Of a DNA stretch of 64,000 nucleotides, positions 43,734-52,260 are shown piece after piece. The stretch is from Sphingomicrobium sp. XHP0239 (lineage in GTDB: Bacteria; Pseudomonadota; Alphaproteobacteria; Sphingomonadales; Sphingomonadaceae). The stretch lies in contig NZ_CP154608.1 in the NCBI RefSeq assembly GCF_039555325.1, forward strand, positions 186,001 through 250,000. Direction: 5' to 3'. The stretch's first letter is position 1. Every line of letters begins with the position of its first letter. Position numbers and translations under genes: made by a program. The notes under the pieces are model-generated. The model had not been told where the DNA came from and made no database searches. It worked only from the letters and a program-made list of their open reading frames with translations.

Positions 43734-44230
43734 CCAGCGTCCCTATCCGTTCGCATGCGGCCGATCCCGACACCCGCTCCTTCGCGCAGCAAAAGCGAGC
43801 TGAGAAGCGCGCAGCGGCAGAGGAAATCGGAATCGACGCGGCGTTCATCGATCACCTGGTCGAAGCATTCTACGACAAGATACGCGAGGATGACCTTCTC
43901 GGCCCGATCTTTGCCGAACGCATCGCCGACTGGCCGCCGCATCTTGCCAGAATGAAGGCGTTCTGGCGTTCGGTGCTCCACAACAGCGGCGAGTTTTCGG
44001 GCAATCCGATGCTCAAACATCTCGCCATTCCCGGCCTCGAGCTCCGGCATTTCTCGCGCTGGCTCGACCTCTTCTACGAAACGCTGCGGGAAGCCGAGGG
44101 GTACCCCGCCGCGACCGATCTCGTCGGCGCGCGCGCGAGAATGATAGCCGACAGTTTGCTGACTGGCATTGAAATGCGCCGAAACGGACTGGCCGGGGGG
44201 CGCGCAGGAAAGGACCTACCCTATGTCTGA
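43730..44230 (+). CDS. Group III truncated haemoglobin
   Basis: A 166-residue globin. Family motifs: FIDHLVEAFYDKIREDDLLG, WPPHLARMKAFWRSVL with the proximal-region residues, and GNPMLKHLAIPGLELRHFSRW, where the F8 histidine lies in the L-x-x-x-H-F sequence. It should bind O2 or NO; group III members act in NO or peroxide handling in Campylobacter. Its start overlaps the DUF1971 gene (ATGA) and its end overlaps the next gene by eight bases. Confidence 0.92.
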   Translation: MTSVPIRSHAADPDTRSFAQQKRAEKRAAAEEIGIDAAFIDHLVEAFYDKIREDDLLGPIFAERIADWPPHLARMKAFWRSVLHNSGEFSGNPMLKHLAIPGLELRHFSRWLDLFYETLREAEGYPAATDLVGARARMIADSLLTGIEMRRNGLAGGRAGKDLPYV

Positions 44231-44696
44231 TGCCGTTCTCCGCACCCAGGCCGTGCCGCTACGAGAATACCGCGATGCGCTGTCCGACGTTATGGCGCCC
44301 ATTGCCGGGCTCGAGGCCAACGACAACAGTACGCTTACGCCGCCGCAGCAGCCTGAAACACGAATGTTCGAGCTGCCGGCAAGCGTCTGGAGAGCGATGA
44401 TTGCCTGCTATGCCACCTTTCTTATTGCCTTGCTTGGCGCGACCGGCGGGGCTCATGCAGCGTTCGCGATCGCCATATCGACGATCTACGTCGCCATGTT
44501 CTTCGGAACCGCTCGCGTGATGTTGCGGCACGCCCCGCCGCAACCGGGAAGTCCGCTGAAACATCGAGGCGCCATTTTGCAGACCGCTTCCGGCTGCTTG
44601 GCTCGCGGCGAGGTATATGGTCAGGTGTTGATCGTTCCAGCGACTATTGCCGTATTCGGCATCGGAATCTGTTTGATCAGTGCGATATTGATGTAG
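44223..44696 (+). CDS. Small membrane protein of the AOX-globin unit
   Basis: A 157-residue protein with a soluble N-terminal ~55 residues and three hydrophobic segments: MIACYATFLIALLGATGGAH, AFAIAISTIYVAMFFGTAR and GQVLIVPATIAVFGIGICLI. It overlaps the globin gene by eight bases, so it is very probably in the same operon. I do not recognise the family; a membrane partner of the NO/O2 response is possible but not shown. Confidence 0.7.
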   Translation: MSDAVLRTQAVPLREYRDALSDVMAPIAGLEANDNSTLTPPQQPETRMFELPASVWRAMIACYATFLIALLGATGGAHAAFAIAISTIYVAMFFGTARVMLRHAPPQPGSPLKHRGAILQTASGCLARGEVYGQVLIVPATIAVFGIGICLISAILM

Positions 44697-44732
44697 GTCC
44701 AGCAGTAACGTCAGTTGTCCGGAGGAAAGAAA

Positions 44733-44885
44733 ATGATCTGTCCTTATTGCAGCGAACTCGGCGCTCCAGGCCCACTGGATGTGCGTAGTTGTGCGCCGCG
44801 CCTGGGCACAAGGAGCAACCCAAGGTTGGGTCTGCTCTCTCGTTTTTCGCAATGGCTTTCGACTTTGCAGATAAAGTCGCGATAG
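44733..44885 (+). CDS. Tiny CxxC protein (50 aa)
   Basis: An ATG at 44733 preceded by a strong ribosome-binding site GGAGG (ending seven bases upstream) opens a 50-residue frame, MICPYCSELGAPGPLDVRSC, ending at TAG 44883-44885. The C-P-Y-C start and third Cys at residue 20 suggest a small zinc ribbon or a truncated leader. It begins 37 bases after the membrane-protein stop, so it may be the last gene of the AOX unit. The remaining 236 bases to the integrase stop (45122) hold no gene that I can support, only a weak 7-bp inverted repeat (45027-45062). Confidence 0.4.
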   Translation: MICPYCSELGAPGPLDVRSCAPRLGTRSNPRLGLLSRFSQWLSTLQIKSR

Positions 44886-45121
44886 CTGGCGCACGTAGCT
44901 GAGAAGCCTTCACGTGATTTCATCGGAAAGTGCCACGCGCATTGCAGTCATCGGATCGAGCCAGAAACGAAGGGCAGATTTAGGAGCCGAGGAATGGTCA
45001 ATGAAATGACCACGATAAGGGCGCTTAGCTGTCAACCGCTGCATTCTAAACGAACGACAGCTTTTGGGTCTCGACGAAGGCGTGTCGAACGGCCGATATG
45101 GGGCGCGAAGCGGACATGAGC

Positions 45122-46420
45122 TCAGAAGGCATCGGAGGGAGGGTGCCGATGAACGCTCGTGAAAGCATCGACTTCCCGCCAAAACTCTTCGACGCCCTGA
45201 ATGAATTCTCGTAGATAGTCTGGTCGAAGGTGATCATACTTCCCGCCGGTTCCCGTGCTGGTGGCATGTCCTGCGGCGGTGTCGATTTGAGCCTTCGGAA
45301 CTCCGCGAGCGGACAAATAGGTATGCAACGAGTGCCGCAGGGTATTGGGGGTCCCGACGCCCTTCCATGCCAACCGGCCCTCGGTCTCGCCAAATTTAGT
45401 GCGGGCCGGAAGGATTTTTTGACGCCCTGAAGCGTCGAGCAATGGTCGCCGCAGCCCTCTATCTGGATAATGTTCGCCAGCGGCGACGAGGCAAGCATCG
45501 AAAGCTCTACCGATGTCTTTGATCGGAGCGCGAACCTGCCTTTTGCCATTTTGATCGGCTGCTGACCGATATTGAATGACGTGACCTGCGCGTCCGGCAA
45601 GCCAAGGTGCCAGCGTCGGAGCAACCGGAACGATGGGGCGCATCTTTTGGGTCTGAATCCGATCAGGGTGATTGAAATGGATAAGACCGTTTCTGATCTG
45701 ATCAGCACTATCGAGTTCCAAAATGGCCTGCGACCGGCCATGAGACGACATCGCAATCATCACGTAGGTGGCAACGTGCATTCGGTCGGGGATCGATACG
45801 GCCGCCTCTAGGATTGCTGCTATTTGTTCGGGGCCGTAGACCAACGCCCGCGCCACGCTTCGTCCTTTCACATCTTTGATGCGAGGAGCCGATGCGAGGA
45901 TGTTCTCCTCGAGCGCCCAGTTAATGGGTCCCCGGATCGCAGCCAGGTCGCGCGAGATCGTGGGCGCTGAGGCACCTTCCTCCTGACGAAATGCGACAAA
46001 ATCGCGGATGAAGGAAGAACGCACCGTCGCTACGGTGAATGGATCCGGCATTCGTCCAGCCTTGCGCGCCGCCTCGTAGAAGCGCTCAAGGGCCAGCACG
46101 GAATAAGCATAGCGCGTTGGATCCGCGAGATGGGCTACGTGATGGGTTAACCACTGCCGGGTGATATCCTCAACGAGAACTTCGCTGGGTTTCGCTTCGA
46201 ACACTTCCGATTGTTCGGTCGCCGTAAAGTGTTCTGCTAGGGCAATCTGGGCTTCTTCTGGCGGATGATCCGCATCGCCGCCGCCGATGCCGAGACTTTT
46301 TCGGCGAGTGGTTCGTCCGTCGAGCCAACAGATGCACCAGTCGTCGCGGTCTTTTCGAAACCAAAGCCAGTATCGCCCAAGCTGAAGCCGTCCGCCTTTG
46401 GCGCCTTTGCGTTTTGCCAT
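45122..46420 (-). CDS. Tyrosine-type integrase
   Basis: A 432-residue tyrosine recombinase. The N-terminal arm/core-binding domain (about 1-180) is rich in Trp and Arg: YWLWFRKDRDDWCICWLDG, and the SAM-like core TISRDLAAIRGPINWALEEN follows. The catalytic residues are R229 (SSHGRSQAI), R362 in PNTLRHSLHTYL, H385 (AGHATSTGT) and the nucleophile Y395 (GGKYDHLRP). The box II histidine (usually H-x-L-R) is Asn 359 here. It should excise and integrate the mobilizable element in which it lies. It is the left-most gene of that element in this orientation. Confidence 0.88.
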   Translation of the reverse strand: MAKRKGAKGGRLQLGRYWLWFRKDRDDWCICWLDGRTTRRKSLGIGGGDADHPPEEAQIALAEHFTATEQSEVFEAKPSEVLVEDITRQWLTHHVAHLADPTRYAYSVLALERFYEAARKAGRMPDPFTVATVRSSFIRDFVAFRQEEGASAPTISRDLAAIRGPINWALEENILASAPRIKDVKGRSVARALVYGPEQIAAILEAAVSIPDRMHVATYVMIAMSSHGRSQAILELDSADQIRNGLIHFNHPDRIQTQKMRPIVPVAPTLAPWLAGRAGHVIQYRSAADQNGKRQVRAPIKDIGRAFDACLVAAGEHYPDRGLRRPLLDASGRQKILPARTKFGETEGRLAWKGVGTPNTLRHSLHTYLSARGVPKAQIDTAAGHATSTGTGGKYDHLRPDYLREFIQGVEEFWREVDAFTSVHRHPPSDAF

Positions 46421-46599
46421 TTTCTTCTCATTTCATCCTGTTTCAATTCACACAGGACCATGAAAATTGGAGAGGTCAGGAGTGCCTGCGCGTGCTCGTG
46501 CTCGAGATGCGCCCGGGACTCGTTTCTAGCGGCGCGTTCGAGCCGCTTCAGGATTTCTCCGAAGACGCCCTCGCCTTCTTGCAACGCTTCGTACTTCAC
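46237..46599 (-). CDS. Hypothetical protein overlapping the integrase
   Basis: A possible 120-residue soluble protein starting at GTG 46599: VKYEALQEGEGVFGEILKRL, with a helical segment ESRAHLEHEHAQALLTSPIF. It ends with Ser/Lys-rich text that overlaps the integrase start by 184 bases in another frame. The N-terminal half reads like real coding sequence; the C-terminal part may be an artefact of the overlap. It lies between ParB and the integrase on the same strand, and the function is unknown. Confidence 0.35.
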   Translation of the reverse strand: MKYEALQEGEGVFGEILKRLERAARNESRAHLEHEHAQALLTSPIFMVLCELKQDEMRRKWQNAKAPKADGFSLGDTGFGFEKTATTGASVGSTDEPLAEKVSASAAAMRIIRQKKPRLP

Positions 46600-46630
46600 A
46601 CTGCGCGAGCCCCATCGATGAGACGCGCGG

Positions 46631-47551
46631 TCACCGGCTTTCCGACGACGACGACGGCATAGCTTCGCGGTCTTTTTCTGAGTCGGACTTATGCTTTTCC
46701 GGAAGCAGCAGCTTCGACAGCTCACTGTGCAGCGATTTTAGAAGCGCTTTTCGGGCCACCAGATTCTCAGGTTCAAAAGAAATTTCTTTGATATTGACGA
46801 GAGTTGCCCCGCAGCGCTTCCGTTGGATCGAAGCGTGCTTTTCGATACCGCTGAATGATACATAGCGGGTTTGCCGAGTTTGACGTTCGGAGGGGCTCAG
46901 GCAGAGCGCGTCGAGCAAACCCGCGGGACTGAATAGAACGCCGTCTGCCGCCAAAGTGTGGGCTATCTGCTCGGCTTTGCGAACCTTTTCTTCGCTATCA
47001 TGATGTCTGAAAAAGTCGGTTGCGAAATGAACGCTTACAGCCTCGGGATCTCGCAGTGCCTGCAAGACGCCCTTGGGTAGGTCGAGAAGCCGCAGCGTTC
47101 GCGACACGGTCGAGGCTGGCAACCGGATGACTTCTGCGAAATCTTTCTGGCGGCCTTCATGGAAACGATCGATCGCATATGCCCAGGTTCGCGCCTTTTG
47201 GATCGGCCTGAGGTCGCGCCGGTTGGCGTTCTCCTTGTCGGCAATCTGCCAGGCTGTCTCGTCGGACACATCGCAGACCATCGCCTTCAACTGCCGGCCG
47301 GGTTCCGTTTCTTTGATCGCTAGGATCGCTCCGAGGCGCCTTCTGCCTGCGATGACCTCGTAGCCGCCCTCAATAGGTCTGACGAGAACACTTGAGATCT
47401 GACCATTCGTGCGAATATCCTCAACTAAGGACGACTCCCTTTTCGCATCGAACGTAGCTTCTGCTCTTCCATTACCGGGAAATATCCGACACTGCGTCGG
47501 ATCGATTTTGATAGGTGCCGCTGAAGGGCTGTGCTTAACGTCCTGTTCCAT
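46631..47551 (-). CDS. ParB/RepB/Spo0J-like protein
   Basis: A 306-residue protein with an N-terminal ParB nuclease-fold domain: VEDIRTNGQISSVLVRP and GGYEVIAGRRRLGAILAIKE (the G-x-R-R-R box). A helical DNA-binding domain follows (ENANRRDLRPIQKARTWAYA, LPASTVSRTLRLLDLPKGVL). The C-terminus is Ser-rich. Without a ParA partner it is more likely a regulator or replication/stability protein of the mobile element than a chromosome partition factor. The start is the ATG at 47551. Confidence 0.85.
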   Translation of the reverse strand: MEQDVKHSPSAAPIKIDPTQCRIFPGNGRAEATFDAKRESSLVEDIRTNGQISSVLVRPIEGGYEVIAGRRRLGAILAIKETEPGRQLKAMVCDVSDETAWQIADKENANRRDLRPIQKARTWAYAIDRFHEGRQKDFAEVIRLPASTVSRTLRLLDLPKGVLQALRDPEAVSVHFATDFFRHHDSEEKVRKAEQIAHTLAADGVLFSPAGLLDALCLSPSERQTRQTRYVSFSGIEKHASIQRKRCGATLVNIKEISFEPENLVARKALLKSLHSELSKLLLPEKHKSDSEKDREAMPSSSSESR

Positions 47552-47644
47552 TTCTTAATCTCCTAACCATCGGCTTTGACGATGATTGAGAGAATAAGAT
47601 GGAGTGCCGCTTTGGAGTCTTCAGTCCACTCGCCGTCGCGCTCT

Positions 47645-49324
47645 CTAAGCAGTCAACCGGCGGGCTCGTGGTTGCACGATACTGCCATCGAGCCGGGCCC
47701 ACAGGCTCGATTCGAAAAGCCAATCTAGATACTCGACCTGTGGATCTTTGGGGTGAGCCAATCGATACCTATTAATGGGTGCCACATCCGCGACCTTACT
47801 CGAGCTAAAACCGAGATGAGAGGCCACCATCTCCTCGGGCGACGCTTGCGCTCCAAATTTTACAGCCATTTCGGGATCCAGCCGATCACAGTCTTGAGGA
47901 CTTAGCAGGGGGTCCTGGGGCGTCAATTTGTCTTCAACTTCGTATATATGCGGATTCAACCTTTGATCGCGAATATAAAGAGCCCTATAAATTCCCGCAA
48001 TGTCATCTCTGATCCTCCGTAATTCGACATCAGAGAAGTACTGATGATCGAGACTATCCGGACCGTAATTTGTTAGGATGCGTTCATCTTTAGGGATTTT
48101 GTTCATTGCCGAAAGCACTCTATGGCTTAGGTATAGCAGACCGGTTTGTGTTGTTAGATTGAATCGAATTGTCGATACACTAGCATTGGCTTCTAAGATT
48201 CCCTTACAGTTGTCGCGAGCATGGATATCGTGCTTTCTTTTTTCACCACCGGTTTTATTTTTGTCCCGACTATCATTGTCGCGACTTATGCGTGCCATGT
48301 CGTGATGCCTGACACGGTCTTCTAAAATTTTTTGCAGATCGGCGTCCATTCTTTGGACCCGTCGTTTCAGTTCGTTCATGAATCTTAGAAGTTTACGTCG
48401 CTCCGATTTTGAAAGCGGGCTGTCAGGGTCTGTTTTCATGAATTCAGCGTGGCGCCGCGCGATATCCTCCAATCCATTTTCCTCGATGAAGTCTAATAGC
48501 TTTGCGTCGAGATCGGCGCCGTCTTCTCCGCGCTTAAAACTTTGCTCAAGTTGTTCCGCTTTTTTGATAAGTTCTTGAAGCATATTTCTGAATGAGGCGA
48601 CGGTGACATTTTCGGGGTCAAACATTCCCCCCTTCTCATAGGCGTTCCACTCGGCATGAAATAATCTAGTAGTCATAATCTGCATATCTAATAGACACCA
48701 ATAGACGTGCATCTTACGAATTGTCTTTTGCAGTTTATTCGAACAGCACTTCGTCTTTTCTACTAGGTTTGGTATCTCATGAAGGTTTCCTTCTATAAGT
48801 TTCTTCACAATCACGCTCTCGTCAGGATTTTTTAGATGCTCGTTGAGTTGACGGCCGACAACCTCCGGTGAGAGACCGCTGAGTTCCCCGTTGACGCTCT
48901 TAGTGTTCTTTAATGCCTTTAGGATGAGGGAAATAGTCGCAGCGTTACGACGGGAGTCGATCATCCATCGCAAGTGATCCCTCATCTCGAGCTCCGAGTT
49001 CGACAGTGACGTTACGATGTCATCGAAATCGAACAGCACTCGGTGAGTGTCCAACAAACCCGAGCGGCAGTGGTACAGATCACGCAACTCCGGGCATTCT
49101 GGGAGTTCGCCATTCGTAATTTTCCCAATCCGCAATAGCGCTCGCCCCAGCGCCCGGGGGTCGTTTGTGGCTCCAACGAAATCTGGGCTGAAGCGCGCGA
49201 GGTCCCAGCTCTTGGCCAGAATTTTCCCTATATTTCTGCACTTCGGATCGATGCCGACGATAGACTCCAGGATACGACGGGGGAGGGTCATTTGAGTACT
49301 TTCACTAGAAAGGCTTTTGAACAT
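47645..49324 (-). CDS. Large protein of unknown function (559 aa)
   Basis: This gene is clearly AT-richer than its neighbours and uses many A/T-ending codons, so it looks recently acquired. The 559-residue product starts MFKSLSSESTQMTLPRRILE and is soluble, with several acidic helical segments, for example DHLRWMIDSRRNAATISLIL, VKKLIEGNLHEIPNLVEK and ELIKKAEQLEQSFKRGEDG, then a very charged central stretch (MDADLQKILEDRVRHHDMAR). I recognise no domain, no membrane segment and no catalytic motif. It sits between ParB and a coiled-coil protein in the mobile element; defence, mobilisation or replication roles are all possible. Confidence 0.6.
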   Translation of the reverse strand: MFKSLSSESTQMTLPRRILESIVGIDPKCRNIGKILAKSWDLARFSPDFVGATNDPRALGRALLRIGKITNGELPECPELRDLYHCRSGLLDTHRVLFDFDDIVTSLSNSELEMRDHLRWMIDSRRNAATISLILKALKNTKSVNGELSGLSPEVVGRQLNEHLKNPDESVIVKKLIEGNLHEIPNLVEKTKCCSNKLQKTIRKMHVYWCLLDMQIMTTRLFHAEWNAYEKGGMFDPENVTVASFRNMLQELIKKAEQLEQSFKRGEDGADLDAKLLDFIEENGLEDIARRHAEFMKTDPDSPLSKSERRKLLRFMNELKRRVQRMDADLQKILEDRVRHHDMARISRDNDSRDKNKTGGEKRKHDIHARDNCKGILEANASVSTIRFNLTTQTGLLYLSHRVLSAMNKIPKDERILTNYGPDSLDHQYFSDVELRRIRDDIAGIYRALYIRDQRLNPHIYEVEDKLTPQDPLLSPQDCDRLDPEMAVKFGAQASPEEMVASHLGFSSSKVADVAPINRYRLAHPKDPQVEYLDWLFESSLWARLDGSIVQPRARRLTA

Positions 49325-49354
49325 ATGGGGAACGGGGTAAAGAGTTCGTTAAGC

Positions 49355-49636
49355 TCAACCCGACCCCTCAAGATTTCGAAGGTGGCCCTCGAAAATGTGC
49401 AGCGATTTTGTCAGTTTTCGGTGTTGAGTTTGGACATTCTTAAGCTCGTCCAGTAACTTTTGAGGCGATGACGAGCCACCTTCTTGCTCCGCTTTCAACG
49501 ACAATAGTCGCGCCTCAAGCGATCCTATCTCCGTAGTAAGCTTCTCTACATTCGAGCGTATGGATTCGATTTTTCTGTCGTGGGTCTCCGTTGCTTCGTT
49601 GAAGTGCTCGGTCAGTCCCTGAATTGATTTTTCCAT
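49355..49636 (-). CDS. Coiled-coil protein (93 aa)
   Basis: A 93-residue protein starting at ATG 49636, with AAAGGA about ten bases upstream. Almost the whole sequence is heptad-patterned: MEKSIQGLTEHFNEATETHD, KIESIRSNVEKLTTEIGSLE and SLKAEQEGGSSSPQ. It is a likely oligomerisation or partner protein. It is 30 bases upstream of the unknown 559-residue gene on the same strand, so the two probably work together. No family is recognised. Confidence 0.55.
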   Translation of the reverse strand: MEKSIQGLTEHFNEATETHDRKIESIRSNVEKLTTEIGSLEARLLSLKAEQEGGSSSPQKLLDELKNVQTQHRKLTKSLHIFEGHLRNLEGSG

Positions 49637-49689
49637 ATTTTTTTTTCCTTTATCGAGGTTCGTAGGTACGGTGGTTGATAACGAGGCCC

Positions 49690-50349
49690 TCACTCGGTCC
49701 ACGGGGGCAGTTCTTTGGGGATGCGCCAGAAGTCGGGGTTCGCTACATGGACCGCGATCCAATCGTGTGCCGCACCGCGCGACGAGAAGGCCGGAGCTTT
49801 AATTTCGAGACGTAGTTCGATGGCTTTGATCCGATATTCCTGAAATTCGGTGATCGAATCTTTCCGCCAGCTTCTGCTTGGGTTCTTGGCCTGGCGCTTG
49901 TTGAACTCGCGAGTGCGCTGTTCGTCTGCTGCCTTGGAGAACTCCATGCTGATGCGAGCGCCCTCTTTCTCGCACCACTCAAGGCGACGGGGGCACGAGA
50001 AGATATAGCGCAGTATCGTGCCGCGATCCGTCGCCTCGGTTTCAGACGCAGCCTGAGCTACGAAGGTGGCATATAGGGTTCCATGAGCCTCCAAGCCGAG
50101 GATCGCCTCGTCGCTAATATCGAGATATCCGAGCTTTTCAGCGACCGCCCCTTTCCCGAAAAGCTTCTGCGATCGGGACGTATTTCGTCGACGGGCGGCG
50201 CGCTGATCTCGAAGATGTCTTTCGAAGTCTCGGGCGTCGATCGCCCGCTGCCCTGCAGTCGCGCGGGCAACCTGGGCCCGCGCGGTGAGGTTTCGCAGGT
50301 GAGTCCCGAGAATTGACCGATAAGGAGGTTTGTTTTCAAGTTCGCTCAT
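49690..50349 (-). CDS. Hypothetical protein of the mobilizable element
   Basis: A 219-residue basic soluble protein (MSELENKPPYRSILGTHLRN) with an Arg-rich N-terminal half (RDFERHLRDQRAARRRNTSR) and a C-terminal Trp-containing segment AFSSRGAAHDWIAVHV followed by PDFWRIPKELPPW. The basic character suggests nucleic-acid contact, which is inference. It lies between the coiled-coil gene and the relaxase on the same strand. No domain is recognised. Confidence 0.5.
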   Translation of the reverse strand: MSELENKPPYRSILGTHLRNLTARAQVARATAGQRAIDARDFERHLRDQRAARRRNTSRSQKLFGKGAVAEKLGYLDISDEAILGLEAHGTLYATFVAQAASETEATDRGTILRYIFSCPRRLEWCEKEGARISMEFSKAADEQRTREFNKRQAKNPSRSWRKDSITEFQEYRIKAIELRLEIKAPAFSSRGAAHDWIAVHVANPDFWRIPKELPPWTE

Positions 50350-50429
50350 CCCGCCATCCTAGAGAATAACGAGGAGGAGTATTCTTCACTCCGGTCCCAT
50401 CAATTCCAGAGAGGCGGGATCAAATTCGG

Positions 50430-52130
50430 CTAGCCTCGGCCCTGATTTTGAGACTCTTTCCAAAGCCTGAAAAGGTCATCTGCCGAGATCTCCTCCGACT
50501 CGGGCAAGAGCGGGAATATTCTCGATGGCCATTCCGACTGATCGGCCTCCGGTTCGGGAAGTGCCGCCGAAATCTCCCGGCAATACGCTTCGCCCTCCTT
50601 CGATCGCCTCAATGCTTCCCAGTCAGCGAGCAAAGGCTCTTCGGACGCGCTCAGCGCGTATGATCCATCGCCGCGGTGCAAGGCGCTGAATTCCATGTTA
50701 GTGATCGCACTGCGAACGCGCCTAAGGACTGGAATGATAGATTCGTCCTTTATTGGGTGATTTGCGGCGGCGCGCGCCTCTGCCGTCTGAAGCGAGCGGA
50801 TCGCTTGAATGATCGCCTCCCCAGCCTCAATTTCTTGTTTTTGTCTTTTCAATGCCGTGACACAGGCGTCTTCGAACTCATGGATTTCGTTCTCAAGCCG
50901 ATGGAGGGCTTCAGACATCCCCTTTCGAACGGGGATCAGCAGCTCTGAACAAATCTGCCAGCATCGTTCGAGCTTATCACCGGCATTGAGCAGTCGAGTT
51001 GCCGCCTGCCGTAGTCGACCGCTCTCAAAAAAGGCTTTCCGCGCTTCTCGACTCTCCGTCTCGGCCTTGGCGACAGCACGTTCCTGGCGAGTGCGTTCCG
51101 CGCCTTTCTTTGTATTGCCCGGACTGACCTCGCCTCGCTCAGCCCGCGAAAGATATGTCCAGCGCGCCCTATGACCGCCCGCCGCGAGTGCTCGGTTCAG
51201 GGTTCGAGCGACGAATTTCCGTTGAAGTTTGAGGCCAGCAGGCGTGTTCAGCCACGTGCTCTTCGAAGCTGAGAATTCCCATTGATATGCCGTGATTCGC
51301 TTCATCGGTCTAAGACTTAGGACCAGATGAGCGTGGTAATTTCGCTGATCACCGTCTTGGTCAGGGTGATGGAGGGCCGCGTAATATGGGAGTCCCATAC
51401 GGCGAAGAGGCTGCACTAGTTCGGCGAGCACCTGCACACGTTCGGTAGGACTATTTTCGTGAGAAAGGGCGACAATGACGTGGATATAGACGCCCGCACC
51501 TTTACGGGCGAGCCGCTCGATCTCTTCGATTTTCTGTGAACAGTGGACGGCTTCGCCCATATCGTCACCCATATTGGTGACCACGTTGCCTTCAACATTT
51601 TCGAGCGCAGCCTCTCTGCCGATGTAGCGAATTTTTCGCCCCATCTCACCTGACTTCCATGGCGTGGTTCTCGAACTCGTCCGCTTGGTTCCAGAGCGAG
51701 CGTAATTTCGCCCTCGACCAGAACTCAGCCCTCTGCCGATCCACTCGAAATATAAGTCTCGATTGGTCGGACCACGCGCCACCTGCTTCGCTTCGAATTG
51801 TTTGAATAGCTGTGTTGGTGGTGATCGCCGGAATAGACGTCGTTCCTCTCGCCTTATGGATGCGCCCAAACGGGCGTGCTCACGCGCTCGTTCGAGATCT
51901 TCAAGTTGCCGTTTTCGGCGCATGAACGCTGTTTTGGTTCGGTCCTCATGCTCTTGTTTTCGCCCGTTGGACTTCTCGGTCCCACGGGAACTGGCTTGCT
52001 GAGCCTGGGCTGCTCGATCCGCTTTTTCTTTGCGTGAAATTTTACAGCGGTCGCGATGAGATTCTCGCAACACAGCAGCTGCTCGCATTCTGTCTGCGAG
52101 CGGGACGATCTCGATATTTTGCTTTTCCAT
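50430..52130 (-). CDS. MobA/MobL-type relaxase
   Basis: A 566-residue protein. The HUH relaxase core is visible: a histidine pair in YYAALHHPDQDGDQRNYHAH (H254, H255) and H266/H268 in NYHAHLVLSLRPM, matching the MobA/MobL three-histidine metal site. The start ATG 52130 has AGGGAG six bases upstream. The N-terminal ~120 residues are charged helix, and a C-terminal coiled region (LENEIHEFEDACVTALKRQK) may bind accessory proteins. It should nick oriT and lead DNA transfer by a helper conjugation system. No T4SS genes are present, so the element is mobilizable rather than self-transmissible. Confidence 0.8.
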   Translation of the reverse strand: MEKQNIEIVPLADRMRAAAVLRESHRDRCKISRKEKADRAAQAQQASSRGTEKSNGRKQEHEDRTKTAFMRRKRQLEDLERAREHARLGASIRREERRLFRRSPPTQLFKQFEAKQVARGPTNRDLYFEWIGRGLSSGRGRNYARSGTKRTSSRTTPWKSGEMGRKIRYIGREAALENVEGNVVTNMGDDMGEAVHCSQKIEEIERLARKGAGVYIHVIVALSHENSPTERVQVLAELVQPLRRMGLPYYAALHHPDQDGDQRNYHAHLVLSLRPMKRITAYQWEFSASKSTWLNTPAGLKLQRKFVARTLNRALAAGGHRARWTYLSRAERGEVSPGNTKKGAERTRQERAVAKAETESREARKAFFESGRLRQAATRLLNAGDKLERCWQICSELLIPVRKGMSEALHRLENEIHEFEDACVTALKRQKQEIEAGEAIIQAIRSLQTAEARAAANHPIKDESIIPVLRRVRSAITNMEFSALHRGDGSYALSASEEPLLADWEALRRSKEGEAYCREISAALPEPEADQSEWPSRIFPLLPESEEISADDLFRLWKESQNQGRG

Positions 52131-52234
52131 TGGGGTCTCCCTGACCCCGTTTTTTAAATGAGAATATTAGTCCCTTTCCTTCAGTCCACTGAAAGCCCGT
52201 ATATCTGACCAGAGCATTTTTCGGTGCGTTTTCG

Positions 52235-52260
52235 TGTCGATTGCAAATTTGCAATCGACA
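52235..52260. repeat. Perfect 26-bp palindrome upstream of relaxase
   Basis: The left arm TGTCGATTGCAAA is followed directly by its exact reverse complement, with no loop. It lies 105 bases before the relaxase start, flanked by an 8-bp direct repeat CAGAGCAT at 52210-52217 and 52263-52270. Such palindromes near relaxase genes are often oriT-proximal or repressor-operator sites. Whether nicking occurs here is not shown. The IS element begins 22 bases further on. Confidence 0.6.

Noticed and set aside
45027..45062. 7-bp inverted repeat before the integrase stop, as possible att or terminator
   Set aside because: The 22-base loop and the lack of a matching repeat elsewhere make this too weak.
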